A stretch of DNA of 64,000 bases, taken from the NCBI RefSeq assembly GCF_003937825.1, contig NZ_RSFW01000012.1, positions 1 to 64,000 on the forward strand, given 5' to 3'. Below the pieces are notes generated by a model. That model did no database searches, was not told the DNA's origin, and saw nothing but the letters and a program-made list of their open reading frames with translations. Both the position numbers and the translations under genes were made by a program. Origin of the DNA: Mesobacillus subterraneus. GTDB taxonomy: Bacteria; Bacillota; Bacilli; Bacillales; Cytobacillaceae. This document shows positions 46,611 to 55,818 of this stretch, piece after piece (within the stretch, counting starts at the first letter, position 1; each line of letters begins with the position of its first letter).

Positions 46611-47402
46611 TTATTTTTGGTTGAAGATTCTCTTGCCAAAAAGCTCAAAGGTTCTTGGAAACTGGGCATAAAATTTGCTGCCAGCATTCATCCAGCGCGG
46701 CAGGTTGATTTCACGTGTTCTCGTCAGCATCCGGTCAACCACCTGCTTGGCTACATATTCCGGCTGAAGCATGAACCGTTTTACATTCTTCACATAAGTT
46801 CCCTGCTTATCGGCAACGTCGAAGAAATTAGTGGCAATCGGCCCGGGGTTAACAGATGTGACATATATATGGTCATCAGCCACCTCCATGCGCAGGCTGT
46901 TCGTGTAGCCGAGCACCGCATGCTTTGAAGCTGAATAGACACTCGATTTAGGCGTAGCGATCTTGCCAGCCTGGGAAGCGATATTGATGATATGGCCGCT
47001 TCGCCTCATCTTCATCCCGGGCAGCACCATGGCCGTGCAGGCCATCAATCCCACGACATTGACGTCAAACATTGATTTGATTTCATCAATTTTTGCTTCG
47101 TGGGCGAAGTCGAAAACACCAAATCCGGCATTATTGACTAATATATCGACCTGGCCGATTTCAGATAATACTTGGGAGAAAACAGCCTTAATGGAGTCTG
47201 TATCCGAGACATCCAGCTTCTGGGCATGGACATTGATGGCGTACTTTGACTGTAATTCCTTTTTCAAAACTTCAAGTTTATCAATCCCGCGGGCGAGGAG
47301 AATGAGATTGGCTCCACGTGCCGCACATAGCTTGGCAATCTCGGCTCCGATTCCGCCTGAAGCACCTGTAATGATAATGTTTTTTCCTTTCAACGATGGC
47401 AT
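46611..47402 (-). CDS. yqjQ: YqjQ, short-chain dehydrogenase/reductase
   Basis: Classical SDR of 263 residues. The cofactor motif is IITGASGGIGAEIAKL (about 10-25), NNAG is at about 90-93, the catalytic Ser is in INIASQAGK and the Tyr-x-x-x-Lys is YSASK (about 156-160). VNPGPIATNFFDVAD follows. Substrate unknown. It lies 11 bp after yqjP in the same operon, as in B. subtilis. Confidence 0.92.
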   Translation of the reverse strand: MPSLKGKNIIITGASGGIGAEIAKLCAARGANLILLARGIDKLEVLKKELQSKYAINVHAQKLDVSDTDSIKAVFSQVLSEIGQVDILVNNAGFGVFDFAHEAKIDEIKSMFDVNVVGLMACTAMVLPGMKMRRSGHIINIASQAGKIATPKSSVYSASKHAVLGYTNSLRMEVADDHIYVTSVNPGPIATNFFDVADKQGTYVKNVKRFMLQPEYVAKQVVDRMLTRTREINLPRWMNAGSKFYAQFPRTFELFGKRIFNQK

Positions 47403-47413
47403 CTCAGTTCACC

Positions 47414-48379
47414 TCATTTGGCTGTATAAAGGACCGCCGTCCCTTCTTCCCTGACAGAAACGGCGTCAATGGATTGCAAGTAATCAAGCTGTCCAACCGT
47501 TTCCGAAATAGTTAAATTCAATTCGCGTTCATAGACAGACGGAAACAGTAATTGGCATATTTCAAAAACGGTCATCTCTCTTCCTGAAAGCATGTTTCTG
47601 ACCTGCATCGCCCGGTCATGCTGACGGGCAATCCTTTTTTCAATCAGGGTGTGCACTTCTGTTATCTCCGTTCCATGCCCGGTGTATACAAGCCCAATCG
47701 GAAACTTCTGAAGTTTCTTAAGCGAAGCATTATACTGCACAAGCGGCTTCGGCCGTTCAGTTTCACCTGGCAGCGGCGGCTCAAGCAATGGATTTGGGGA
47801 GATTCCGGCAAGGATGGTATCTCCGGCAATCATCGTACCGTCCTTCTCACGCAACAGGACGATATGGCTTTGTGCGTGCCCTGGTGTCTCGATCACTCTC
47901 CATCCTGGCAATGCAGCCGGAACATCATGTTCTACCAGCTGCCCTGTTAACGAGCGATTGCATGAAAACACCAATGTTTTCTTCATCACCTTCATTGAAG
48001 GCACAAAATACTTCTCTGGAATACCCGTTTGCAGAAAAAATGTCTCGTAAAACTTCCGATGCTCCTGTTCAAACGATGGAGTCCTGTTGATCCATCTTTC
48101 GTTCAGAGGGTGTCCGTACACTTCCAGCTCCGGTGAAAAGAAATCGAGCATTCCAACATGATCCGGATGGTCGTGCGTCAGAACCACCTGCTCAATATCC
48201 TCAGGCTTCAAATTCAATAGAGCAAGCTGGGATTTGAACGATTCCCAGGACTCCTTCGTTTTTGTTCCGGCATCCACAAGCGTCAGCCGGTCACCTTTTA
48301 TTAAATATGCGTTCACATCACCCACAGGAAATGGTGTAGGCAAAGTCAATTTAGCAATTCTATCTTTCCATTCCGTCAT
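47414..48379 (-). CDS. yqjP: YqjP, metallo-beta-lactamase fold hydrolase
   Basis: A 321-residue metallo-hydrolase. The metal site is visible in LTHDHPDHVGML (about 68-79), TPGHAQSH (about 167-174) and AGDTIL (about 184); YTGHGTEI carries the last His. A C-terminal winged-helix-like extension (about 240-321) is as in YqjP. The ATG at 48379 follows GAGGTG; an extension to 48433 is unsupported. Substrate unknown. It is first in yqjPQ, divergent from the proI leader. Confidence 0.9.
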   Translation of the reverse strand: MTEWKDRIAKLTLPTPFPVGDVNAYLIKGDRLTLVDAGTKTKESWESFKSQLALLNLKPEDIEQVVLTHDHPDHVGMLDFFSPELEVYGHPLNERWINRTPSFEQEHRKFYETFFLQTGIPEKYFVPSMKVMKKTLVFSCNRSLTGQLVEHDVPAALPGWRVIETPGHAQSHIVLLREKDGTMIAGDTILAGISPNPLLEPPLPGETERPKPLVQYNASLKKLQKFPIGLVYTGHGTEITEVHTLIEKRIARQHDRAMQVRNMLSGREMTVFEICQLLFPSVYERELNLTISETVGQLDYLQSIDAVSVREEGTAVLYTAK

Positions 48380-48565
48380 TTGTTCTGTACACCTCAAGAA
48401 ATTATTTTTATATAAAATAACCAGCTGCATCATTTATGTAAGTATTTGTTTCTCAGAGTCTCAGTATTTTTTCAATATAAAAATAAGTTTACCTTTAAAG
48501 CGGTCAATTGTCATTATTTTCACATTCCATTTTTCAGAAAAAATAAAAAACTTCACATTTACCTA

Positions 48566-48595
48566 TTGACATAAGGCCTGTCCATCTTGCATAAT
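48566..48595 (+). promoter_or_regulatory. SigA promoter of the proI T-box leader
   Basis: TTGACA (48566-48571), 18 nt, then CATAAT (48590-48595); the leader starts just downstream. Confidence 0.7.
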
Positions 48596-48599
48596 CACT

Positions 48600-48860
48600 A
48601 TTAAAATTTCATTTACCACAAAAGCATTTGAGCAAGACGAGTAGACAGGAATGGTGTTAGAGAGCAGAGTCCACCGGCTGAAAGACTCCGCCGCCCTCTT
48701 CATGTTGAACCCTACCTTGTGAGCTTCCAGGCAAACCTGGACGCGGACCGGCGTTAACGGATTAAGAGCTGCACTTTTCCGGCGAGTCTGGATGAGTGAA
48801 TGAAGGTGGTACCACGGAAGCATGGCCTTTCGTCCTTTTTATGGATGAAAGGCCTTTTTG
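48600..48860 (+). promoter_or_regulatory. Proline-specific T-box riboswitch
   Basis: A tRNA-sensing leader upstream of proI. The T-box core GAAGGTGGTACCACGG is at 48802-48817, with TGGT (48807-48810) able to pair with the ACCA end of uncharged tRNA. The specifier region TGAACCCTACC puts CCT (proline) at 48711-48713. The intrinsic terminator GGCCTTTCGTCC / GGATGAAAGGCC with its T run is at 48824-48860. Uncharged tRNA-Pro is expected to stabilise the antiterminator and turn proI on. Confidence 0.92.
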
Positions 48861-48891
48861 TATTCTTTAAAAAAACATGGAGGCGATCTTG

Positions 48892-49737
48892 ATGAAGAAG
48901 CTTGTTTTTGTTGGGGCAGGATCAATGGCAGAAGCGATGATATCCGGAATAGGGGCAAGCGGGCTTCTTCCGGGAAAGCAAATGTGGGCAACAAATAAAC
49001 AGGATGTGGAAAGACTGAAAACACTCCAACAACGTTACGGAATCAGTACGACCTATGATTTTGAAGAGCTTTTTTCCGAGGCTGATGCAGTCGTCCTCGC
49101 AATGAAACCAAAGGACGCAGCCGCAGCAATCGAGGAGATAAAATCCTTCCTTGCTGAAGGAATGCTTGTGATCTCTGTCCTTGCCGGCGTATCGATCGGG
49201 GCAATTGAGGCAGCAGCAGGCAAATCACTGGCCATAGTAAGAGCGATGCCGAATACTTCGGCTGCAATCGGCAAATCAGCAACCGCACTGGCGGTTAATG
49301 GACTTGTCAATGACAGGCAAAAGCAGCTCGTGAAAGATCTTTTCAACACAGTTGGCATGGCGACATTTGTAGAGGAGAATCAGCTCGATGCCGTCACCGG
49401 ACTATCCGGAAGCGGACCAGCGTATATTTACTATCTTGTCGAGGCCATGGAAAAAAGCGCGGTGGAAATCGGACTTGAAAAACATACAGCAAAGCAGCTG
49501 ATTATCCAGACGCTGCTCGGAGCAGCCGAAATGCTGACAAAAACGGATAAGGAGCCATCACAGCTGCGCTTCGAGGTAACCAGCCCCGGAGGAACGACCG
49601 AAGCAGGCATAAGCATCCTGGAGCAGCATGGCGTCCAATCCGCTTTTGTATCCTGCATCAAGGAAGCAGCGGCCCAATCGAAAAGGCTCTGCCACCTGCT
49701 CGGCAATGAACTGGCCTCGGCAAACCGCCCTCTGTAA
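48892..49737 (+). CDS. proI: Pyrroline-5-carboxylate reductase ProI
   Basis: Last step of proline synthesis. The 281 residues have the Rossmann motif LVFVGAGSMAEAMISG (about 4-19), AMPNTSAAIGKSATAL (about 116-131) and the substrate site GLSGSGPAYIYYLVEAM (about 167-183), ending with FEVTSPGGTTEAGI. The ATG at 48892 has GGAGG 8 nt upstream. The T-box leader places it under proline-tRNA control, as in B. subtilis. Confidence 0.96.
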   Translation: MKKLVFVGAGSMAEAMISGIGASGLLPGKQMWATNKQDVERLKTLQQRYGISTTYDFEELFSEADAVVLAMKPKDAAAAIEEIKSFLAEGMLVISVLAGVSIGAIEAAAGKSLAIVRAMPNTSAAIGKSATALAVNGLVNDRQKQLVKDLFNTVGMATFVEENQLDAVTGLSGSGPAYIYYLVEAMEKSAVEIGLEKHTAKQLIIQTLLGAAEMLTKTDKEPSQLRFEVTSPGGTTEAGISILEQHGVQSAFVSCIKEAAAQSKRLCHLLGNELASANRPL

Positions 49738-49796
49738 ATTGCATTCATGCCCGCTATTTCTCTACAATGGAGAAAAAGGTACAGGGATGTGTCGCA

Positions 49797-50942
49797 ATGC
49801 TGTTCATCTTATTAACTTTAACTCTCCTCATCTGGATTGGGGCGACAATAGACGCAGCGCTGGGCTTCAGGAAACTGGAACCGCTTGAAGACGCTATATC
49901 AGTTGCCGAAGGACCGCTGCTGAGCGTCATTGTTGCTGCCCGGAATGAAGGTGAACATCTAACACAAAGCCTTCAAACCCAGCTGGCGCAGACCTATAAA
50001 AATACGGAGTGGATACTGGTAAATGACCGGTCAGAGGATCAAACGGGAAACATCATGGATCACGTAAAAGAAATCGACCCAAGGGTGAAAGTGATTCATG
50101 TTAAGAAATTGCCAGAGGGTTGGCTTGGGAAAAACCATGCCTTGTATAAAGGTTTCCAGGAGGCGTCCGGGGGGCTGATCCTGTTTACCGATGCGGATGT
50201 CATCTATCATCCGGAGGCTTTCTCAAAAGCGGTTGGCTATTTCGAAAGACATGGACTTGACCACATGACCGCCACACCAAATCTCAGCGCAAAGCCTTTT
50301 TGGCTGAAGGCATTCGTGGCGTTCTTCTTATTTGGTTTTTCCTATTATAAAAGACCATGGCTCGCAAATAATCCGCGCTCGAAAACAGGAATCGGCATCG
50401 GGGCATTCAATATGATGACCAGGACTGCGTATGAAAAAATCGGGACTCATGAGCAACTCAAAATGCGGCCTGACGATGACTTGCAGCTGGGCATGATGGT
50501 CAAGCGCGCCGGTTTAAAGCAGCGGATCGTTGCTGCGATGAGCCTGATCGAAGTTGAATGGTATCCGAGTTTAAAGGAAGCATTAGCAGGGTTGGAAAAG
50601 AACACCTTTGCCGGACTTCACTACCGGATCAGCATGGTGCTGTTTTCTGTGTTCGGTGTCTTCATTTCACAGGTCGTTCCATTTTTCACTATATTTTCTG
50701 GCAACCTGGCACTTTCCTTGTTAAGCGGTGTCAACCTGATTTTCCTGGCCATCCTTTACGTTATGGTCACAAAGAAAATGACCCGCTTTTCGCCATGGCT
50801 GTTCCTGGCGCTGCCTTTTACCGCCATGCTGTTCATTTTTTCCATCATACGGGCAAGCTACTTAACCTTTAAAAGAGGCGGCATCGTCTGGCGCGGAACG
50901 AAATATACACTTGCAGAATTAAGAAAAGACAAACTGAAGTGA
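49797..50942 (+). CDS. Family 2 glycosyltransferase, membrane-bound
   Basis: A 381-residue processive-type glycosyltransferase. A TM helix lies at the N-terminus, followed by LLSVIVAARNEGEHL, the DxD-like ILFTDADVIYHPEAF, the acceptor motif DDDLQLGMMVKRAG and three or four C-terminal TM helices. It resembles HpnB/CrtQ-like transferases, but the substrate cannot be told. The start is uncertain: 49797 (weak AGGG upstream) or in-frame 49767. It follows proI closely and may be co-transcribed. Confidence 0.82.
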   Translation: MLFILLTLTLLIWIGATIDAALGFRKLEPLEDAISVAEGPLLSVIVAARNEGEHLTQSLQTQLAQTYKNTEWILVNDRSEDQTGNIMDHVKEIDPRVKVIHVKKLPEGWLGKNHALYKGFQEASGGLILFTDADVIYHPEAFSKAVGYFERHGLDHMTATPNLSAKPFWLKAFVAFFLFGFSYYKRPWLANNPRSKTGIGIGAFNMMTRTAYEKIGTHEQLKMRPDDDLQLGMMVKRAGLKQRIVAAMSLIEVEWYPSLKEALAGLEKNTFAGLHYRISMVLFSVFGVFISQVVPFFTIFSGNLALSLLSGVNLIFLAILYVMVTKKMTRFSPWLFLALPFTAMLFIFSIIRASYLTFKRGGIVWRGTKYTLAELRKDKLK

Positions 50943-51018
50943 GTACAATTTTTTCCTTTCCGTGCGATGCCCTGTTAAAATATATTTTGGATAACGAAAT
51001 AAAAGGAGGCTTCTCGTT

Positions 51019-52041
51019 TTGGAAAAGAAACTATTTTCTCCCTTTGAATTAAAAGGTCTGACCCTGAAAAACCGCATCGTCATGGCTCCCATGTGCATGT
51101 ACTCCTGTGAAAAGGAAGACGGGATGGTCACTGACTTCCATATGACCCACTATGTGAGCAGAGCTGTCGGACAGGTCGGCCTGATTGTTCTTGAAGCAAC
51201 TGCTGTTACGCCTCAGGGCCGGATTTCGCACCAGGACCTGGGAATCTGGAGTGACGAGCATGTTCCTGGACTGGCAAATTTGACTGAACAGATTAAGAAG
51301 AGCGGTGCAGCAGCAGGAATCCAGCTTGCCCATGCTGGCAGGAAGGCAGATTTGCGCGACGAAATCATTGCCCCTTCTGCACTGGCATTCGACGAGAAAT
51401 ATAAAGAGCCGAAAGCCATGACTGCGGAGGAAATAAAGGAAACCATAGAAGCATTCAAACTGGGTGCTGAGAGGGCGAAGCGGGCAGGCTTTGAAGTCAT
51501 CGAAATTCATGCGGCCCATGGATATTTGATCAACCAGTTCCTTTCACCTCTTACAAATAAGCGTGAAGATGAATACGGCGGATCTCCAGAAAACCGCTAC
51601 CGATTCTTGCGTGAAGTCCTTGAAGAGGTTAAAACAGTATGGGACGGACCATTATTCGTCCGGGTATCGGCAAATGATTATCACGAAGAAGGTTTGAATG
51701 TGGATGATTATGTAGAGATGGCAGCCTGGATGAAAAATCAGGGTGTCGACTTGATTGATGTCAGCTCAGGAGCAGTGGTCCCGGCGAGAATCAATGTATA
51801 CCCCGGATACCAGGTGAAGCTCGCGGAAAAAATCAAGCAAGGAGCTGAAATTGCTACCGGAGCTGTAGGACTGATCACGACAGGAATCCAGGCAGAAGAA
51901 ATCCTTCAAAATGACAGGGCCGACCTGATTTTCATCGCGCGCGAACTGCTTCGCGATCCATATTGGCCAAGGGCTGCAGCGAAGGAACTTGGAACAAGCA
52001 TTGAAGCACCTGTGCAATATCAACGCGGATGGATTTTCTAA
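51019..52041 (+). CDS. namA: NADPH dehydrogenase NamA (YqjM)
   Basis: FMN-dependent Old Yellow Enzyme of 340 residues. [13 protein letters not shown] (about 24-36) holds the Cys/Tyr pair that tunes the flavin in Yqj[20 protein letters not shown] (about 165-183) and FVRVSAND are the substrate- and FMN-binding segments; YQRGW ends the protein with the Arg finger. It reduces activated C=C bonds and is induced by electrophiles in B. subtilis. The start is TTG, preceded by AAAGGAGG. Confidence 0.95.
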   Translation: MEKKLFSPFELKGLTLKNRIVMAPMCMYSCEKEDGMVTDFHMTHYVSRAVGQVGLIVLEATAVTPQGRISHQDLGIWSDEHVPGLANLTEQIKKSGAAAGIQLAHAGRKADLRDEIIAPSALAFDEKYKEPKAMTAEEIKETIEAFKLGAERAKRAGFEVIEIHAAHGYLINQFLSPLTNKREDEYGGSPENRYRFLREVLEEVKTVWDGPLFVRVSANDYHEEGLNVDDYVEMAAWMKNQGVDLIDVSSGAVVPARINVYPGYQVKLAEKIKQGAEIATGAVGLITTGIQAEEILQNDRADLIFIARELLRDPYWPRAAAKELGTSIEAPVQYQRGWIF

Positions 52042-52060
52042 AATTTAAGCCGGCATTTAC

Positions 52061-52110
52061 GAATTGCACCTCCACTGTTAGTTTTGCTTCTAACAATGGA
52101 GGTGCAGTTC
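52061..52110. repeat. Long imperfect inverted repeat
   Basis: A 21-bp arm at 52061-52081 (GAATTGCACCTCCA then CTGTTAG) pairs with 52090-52110 with two mismatches, around TTTTGCTT. It lies between convergent genes namA and the methyltransferase, and may act as a terminator, although no T run follows in either direction. Confidence 0.6.
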
Positions 52111-52176
52111 ATTTAATGCCAGCTTTTTATTCTCTCTAAAACCTCGTTCAGCCTAAAACCATCTCACCTGGTCATT

Positions 52177-52794
52177 TTAGATTTTTTCCAGCAAAATCCT
52201 CCGATACATATTGCCGAACATAATCCCGTTATCGGAAAGCAGTCTAAGTTCAGCCCTTTGCTCTTCATGGATTTCCTCAAATGATCGGCCGATGTCCGTA
52301 CCAAAAAAACTGACAATATGGCGTATTGCTTTTTTTCCAGGTGCTAACCCTTTGCCAGGCTCAGCAAATTTATCGAAGATCAGCACATTGCCGCCCGTCC
52401 GGCAAACTCTTGCGATTTCGCTATATGCCATTTTACTATCTGGAACAATGGACAAAATCAGGCTGGCTACCACATAATCAAATGATTCAGCAGGAAAAGA
52501 AAGCTTCTGTGCATCCATCTGCACGAATTCAATCTGCGAGTTTTTGAATTTATCACGCGCTTTTTCCAGCATATATTCTGAATAATCGATTGCCGTGACG
52601 TCAAGATTCGGGTATGGAACTCTTTCAATATCCGCACCTGTACCGACACCAACAAATAAAACCCGATCCCCTGGCTGGAACGCTATTTCCTGAAACAACT
52701 TTTCCCTCGCCCTCGCAAAAGGACCAGCATTGAAAATCACATCATAAATAGGCGCCCAGCCTTTATAAATGACCTTGTTCCATGAATTATTCAT
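52177..52794 (-). CDS. Class I SAM-dependent methyltransferase
   Basis: A 205-residue methyltransferase of the UbiE/PmtA-like type. The SAM motif is VLFVGVGTGADIERV (about 45-59), with motif II DYSEYMLEKA and the NVLIFDKFAEPG strand. The segment after it (FFGTDIGRSFEEI) resembles phospholipid N-methyltransferases, so a lipid or quinone substrate is possible. The start ATG has GGGAGA upstream. It lies downstream of cadA with no obvious terminator between. Confidence 0.8.
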   Translation of the reverse strand: MNNSWNKVIYKGWAPIYDVIFNAGPFARAREKLFQEIAFQPGDRVLFVGVGTGADIERVPYPNLDVTAIDYSEYMLEKARDKFKNSQIEFVQMDAQKLSFPAESFDYVVASLILSIVPDSKMAYSEIARVCRTGGNVLIFDKFAEPGKGLAPGKKAIRHIVSFFGTDIGRSFEEIHEEQRAELRLLSDNGIMFGNMYRRILLEKI

Positions 52795-52842
52795 GATACT
52801 CTCCCTATCTATTAACTGAAAGCTTTTTTATTTTCAGCACCC

Positions 52843-54978
52843 TTATCGATCCTTCACCCGTAATAACCTCAATCCATTCAGCGTAACAATCAGAGTTGCC
52901 CCCATGTCAGCGAAAATCGCGATCCACAGAGTGAGCCAGCCAGGCACGACGAGCAGCAATGCCAGTAATTTTACTCCGATAGAGAACGTGATGTTTTGCT
53001 TAATGATGGCCAAAGTTTTCCGGCTCAATTTGATTGTGAATGGCAGCTTCTTCAAATCATCCGCCATCAGAGCAATATCGGCTGTTTCCAATGCAGTATC
53101 GGTTCCTGCTCCGCCCATCGCGATTCCAACGGTTGCTGCTGCCAGGGCAGGTGCATCATTGATCCCATCACCCACCATCGCGACTTTTCCATGGTTCTTC
53201 TGCATCGTTTTGATATACGCCAGCTTATCTTCCGGAAGCAGGTCAGACTGGATTTCTGAAACACCAGCCTTTAAGCCGATTGCCTGAGCAGTCCCTTTAT
53301 TGTCACCCGTCAGCATGATTGTCTTTTCGATGCCAAGCTCATGCAGGCGGGAAACGACTGCAGAGCTCGATTCCCTTACCTCATCTGCAACAGCGATCAG
53401 CGCAAGCAGTTGTGAATCAGTCCCGGCTGCCATAACTGTCTTGCCTTCGGATTGCATTCGAGAAATCTCTGAAGCAAGCTCACCGGAGATACCGTCTTTC
53501 ATAACGCTATCAAGGTAGCCAGGGCTGCCGACATAATAGGTAACACCATCGACGGAACCTTTAATCCCCTTACCGGTTACAGAAGTGAAGTCTTCAATGA
53601 CCACTTCCTTATAGGGAATCAGCTCCGCTTCTGCCTGACGGACAACCGCCGAAGCAAGCGGGTGCTGTGATTTATTTTCAAGGGCGGCAATCGCTGTTTT
53701 TATTTCATCAGAATCCTGGGGAGTTAGGAAAGTAAAATCGGTTACAACCGGCACACCTTTGGTCAAAGTCCCGGTTTTATCAAAAGCAACCGCCTTGAGC
53801 ATGCCGATTTCTTCGAGATAAACTCCCCCTTTGACCAGCACGCCATTTTTTGCGGCATTGCCGATCGCCGTCACAATCGATACTGGTGTTGAAATAACGA
53901 GGGCACATGGACAGCCCACCACAAGGACGGCCAGACCCTGATAAATCCACGCGCTCCATTCAGCCCCAAACAGAAGAGGCGGAACAACAGCGACAAGGAA
54001 TGCGACAAGGATGATGATTGGCGTGTAATACTTCGCAAAGCGGTCCACAAATGCCTGTGATGGCGCCTTTTCCGCCTGGGCTTCTTCAACGAGATGAATG
54101 ATTTTTGCAATGGTGGTATCATTGACGAGTTTTGTAATTTTCACTTCAAGCAAGCCTTCGCCATTCAGCGTTCCGGCAAAAACCTCATCGCCAACTTTCT
54201 TTTCCGCTGGAATGGACTCGCCCGTGATAGCCGCCTGGTTCACAGCAGAAAATCCGGCCACGACTTCCCCGTCCATGGCAATCTTTTCACCAGGTTTAAC
54301 GACCATAATGTCGCCGGGTTCTATCTCACCTACATGAACGATGAATTCCTTGCCATTCCGACGGACCAGCGCTTCCTTAGGGGCAATGTCCATCAATGAA
54401 CGGATGGAAGCCCTTGCCTTATCCATCGAGTACCTCTCAAGCACTTCGCTGATCGCAAACAGGATTACGACCACGGCTCCTTCGCTCCACTCCCCGATGA
54501 TCACAGCACCGATGATTGCAACCGTCATTAATGCCCTCATGTCAAAATCGAGCTTTATCAAGTTCCTGATTCCATGAATAAATAGGTTATAGCCGCCAAC
54601 AAGTATGGCTCCCAAAAACAGCAGGATTGCCGGAAGGAATTCCTCTCCATAGTTGAATTGGAAATAATAAGCGACTATAATCAGGACCAGACTCATCAGA
54701 ACCGTAAAATTCTCATGCCAGAATGGTTTCTTTTTCTCGGCAATGACCTCTCCTTTATCAGGATAAACCCTCAGGTTTTCAAAGGCTCCTGCATGTTCAA
54801 TCTCTTCTACTGACGCTTTTCCATAAACGGTCAATTTGGATGCCCCAAAATTCACTTTTGCATCAAAAACACCATCCAGGTGCTTTACGTTCTCTTCGAA
54901 CTTTCCGGCACAGCTAGCTCAGGTGAAGCCTTGTACGCGGTAGATTGTCTTTTCTCCTGACTGCACTGCTTCAGCCAT
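52843..54978 (-). CDS. cadA: Cadmium/zinc-type P1B ATPase CadA with in-frame TGA
   Basis: Metal-efflux P-type ATPase, 711 residues if the TGA at 54919-54921 is read through. The N-terminus from ATG 54978 reads [32 protein letters not shown]: the stop occupies the first Cys of the GxTCxxC metal-binding domain. The rest is intact: TGES phosphatase loop, GCPCALV ion site, DKTGTLTKG phosphorylation site, [11 protein letters not shown] and C-terminal TM helices. The ATG overlaps the cadC end by 8 bp. Without read-through, translation would need an internal GTG at 54855 that has no ribosome binding site. Either a nonsense mutant or a selenoprotein. Confidence 0.85.
54919..54921 (-). other. In-frame TGA codon at the first CxxC cysteine of cadA
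   Basis: Codon 20 of cadA. TGA differs from TGC or TGT by one base, so it could be a simple mutation. Downstream, GTTC and GAAC can pair around GAAGA (54901-54889), and a longer stem around TGGAT lies at 54886-54866; neither is a convincing SECIS element on its own. Confidence 0.85.
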
Positions 54979-55339
54979 TCATCGCCATCTCCTTTTGGTG
55001 TTCAAACGTCAAATGGATCAGTTGCTTCACATGGTCATCGATCAGCGAATAGAAAACGAGCTTCCCCTCTTTTCGATATTTTGCCAATCCAAGGTTCTTT
55101 AACAGCCTTAAATGATGGGATGCTGTCGCCGTAGAGCAATTGACAATTGCAGCCACATCACAAACGCACAACTCATTTTCAGCATAAAGCGAATAGGCGA
55201 TTTTGATTCTTGTTTCATCGGACAATGCTTTAAAAATTTTTGCCGCTGCCGCCGTATTTTGATCCATTAATTGAGCTGAAACCCGCCCAACTTTGTCATC
55301 ATGGACACAATTGACCTGGCATACATCCTGCTCCTTCAT
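54971..55339 (-). CDS. cadC: ArsR/CadC-family metal-responsive repressor
   Basis: A 122-residue winged-helix repressor. The N-terminal Cys in DVCQVNC and the ELCVCDVAAIV motif (about 71-81) match the CadC-type metal site, in which cysteines near the N-terminus and on helix alpha-R bind Cd/Pb/Zn. The DNA-binding helix is STATASHHLRLLKNLGL. The ATG at 55339 follows GGGGGCG; an extension to 55387 reads through the operator and is unlikely. It precedes and overlaps cadA. Confidence 0.9.
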   Translation of the reverse strand: MKEQDVCQVNCVHDDKVGRVSAQLMDQNTAAAAKIFKALSDETRIKIAYSLYAENELCVCDVAAIVNCSTATASHHLRLLKNLGLAKYRKEGKLVFYSLIDDHVKQLIHLTFEHQKEMAMNG

Positions 55340-55366
55340 CGTGACGCCCCCTTTATTCAAACACTC

Positions 55367-55407
55367 ATTTGAATATATAATATTCAAATGAACATTAGAA
55401 TGTCAAA
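55367..55407 (-). promoter_or_regulatory. CadC promoter with operator palindrome
   Basis: A palindrome CATTTGAATAT, 3 nt, ATATTCAAATG spans 55367-55391, like known CadC operators. On the minus strand TTGACA (55407-55402), an 18-nt spacer and TATTAT (55383-55378) form a SigA promoter whose -10 lies in the centre of the palindrome, so a bound repressor would block it. Confidence 0.8.
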
Positions 55408-55408
55408 C

Positions 55409-55436
55409 AAAAAAAACCAGGATTTCTCCTGGTTTA
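55409..55436 (-). terminator. Terminator of the small membrane protein gene
   Basis: AAACCAGGA (55415-55423) and TCCTGGTTT (55428-55436) pair perfectly around TTTC, with a T run in the minus direction. It sits just upstream of the cadC promoter. Confidence 0.85.
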
Positions 55437-55442
55437 AGCTTG

Positions 55443-55727
55443 TTATGCCACTTCCTCGCTCTGCCGGTCAGCGACCCGTTTAAAATAAAAGCCCAGTTTT
55501 ACAAGACCGACGGCAATCATCGATAGAATCATATTATAAAATACTGCAAAAATCGCAAGGTCCATCACTTTAAAGATTGCGGCATAAATTAACCCCACTA
55601 AACCGAACAGTGTTATCGTGATTAGAAAGTGCAAATGCGGCCACAGAAAAGTGACGATCCCGCTGAAAAGCATGACGAGTGAACCCATGATAAAAAAATG
55701 AAGACCGAATAAAAGCAAAAATTCCAC
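55443..55727 (-). CDS. Small multi-pass membrane protein, unknown
   Basis: A 94-residue protein with three hydrophobic helices (about 3-28, 32-52 and 58-82) and a charged C-terminus. I do not recognise a family. The GTG at 55727 has GGGGG 7 nt upstream; an ATG at 55733 sits almost on that site. It lies between cadC and the phosphatase gene and has its own terminator. Confidence 0.7.
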   Translation of the reverse strand: MEFLLLFGLHFFIMGSLVMLFSGIVTFLWPHLHFLITITLFGLVGLIYAAIFKVMDLAIFAVFYNMILSMIAVGLVKLGFYFKRVADRQSEEVA

Positions 55728-55818
55728 AATCATTCCCCCAGTTTCTTTGTTGTTGGTACCATGGAAACCATTCCACCACTTTCCATTTCCCTCTGGGGCT
55801 GCTTTTAAACTCTAATAA

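Noticed and set aside
54841-54855. Internal GTG at 54855 as the true cadA start
   Set aside because: No ribosome binding site precedes it, it would remove half of a conserved metal-binding domain, and the sequence upstream remains homologous to CadA through the TGA up to an ATG coupled to cadC.
54866-54886. Stem around TGGAT as a SECIS element
   Set aside because: Its apical loop is about 44 nt from the TGA, farther than the usual bacterial spacing, so it is only mentioned, not claimed.
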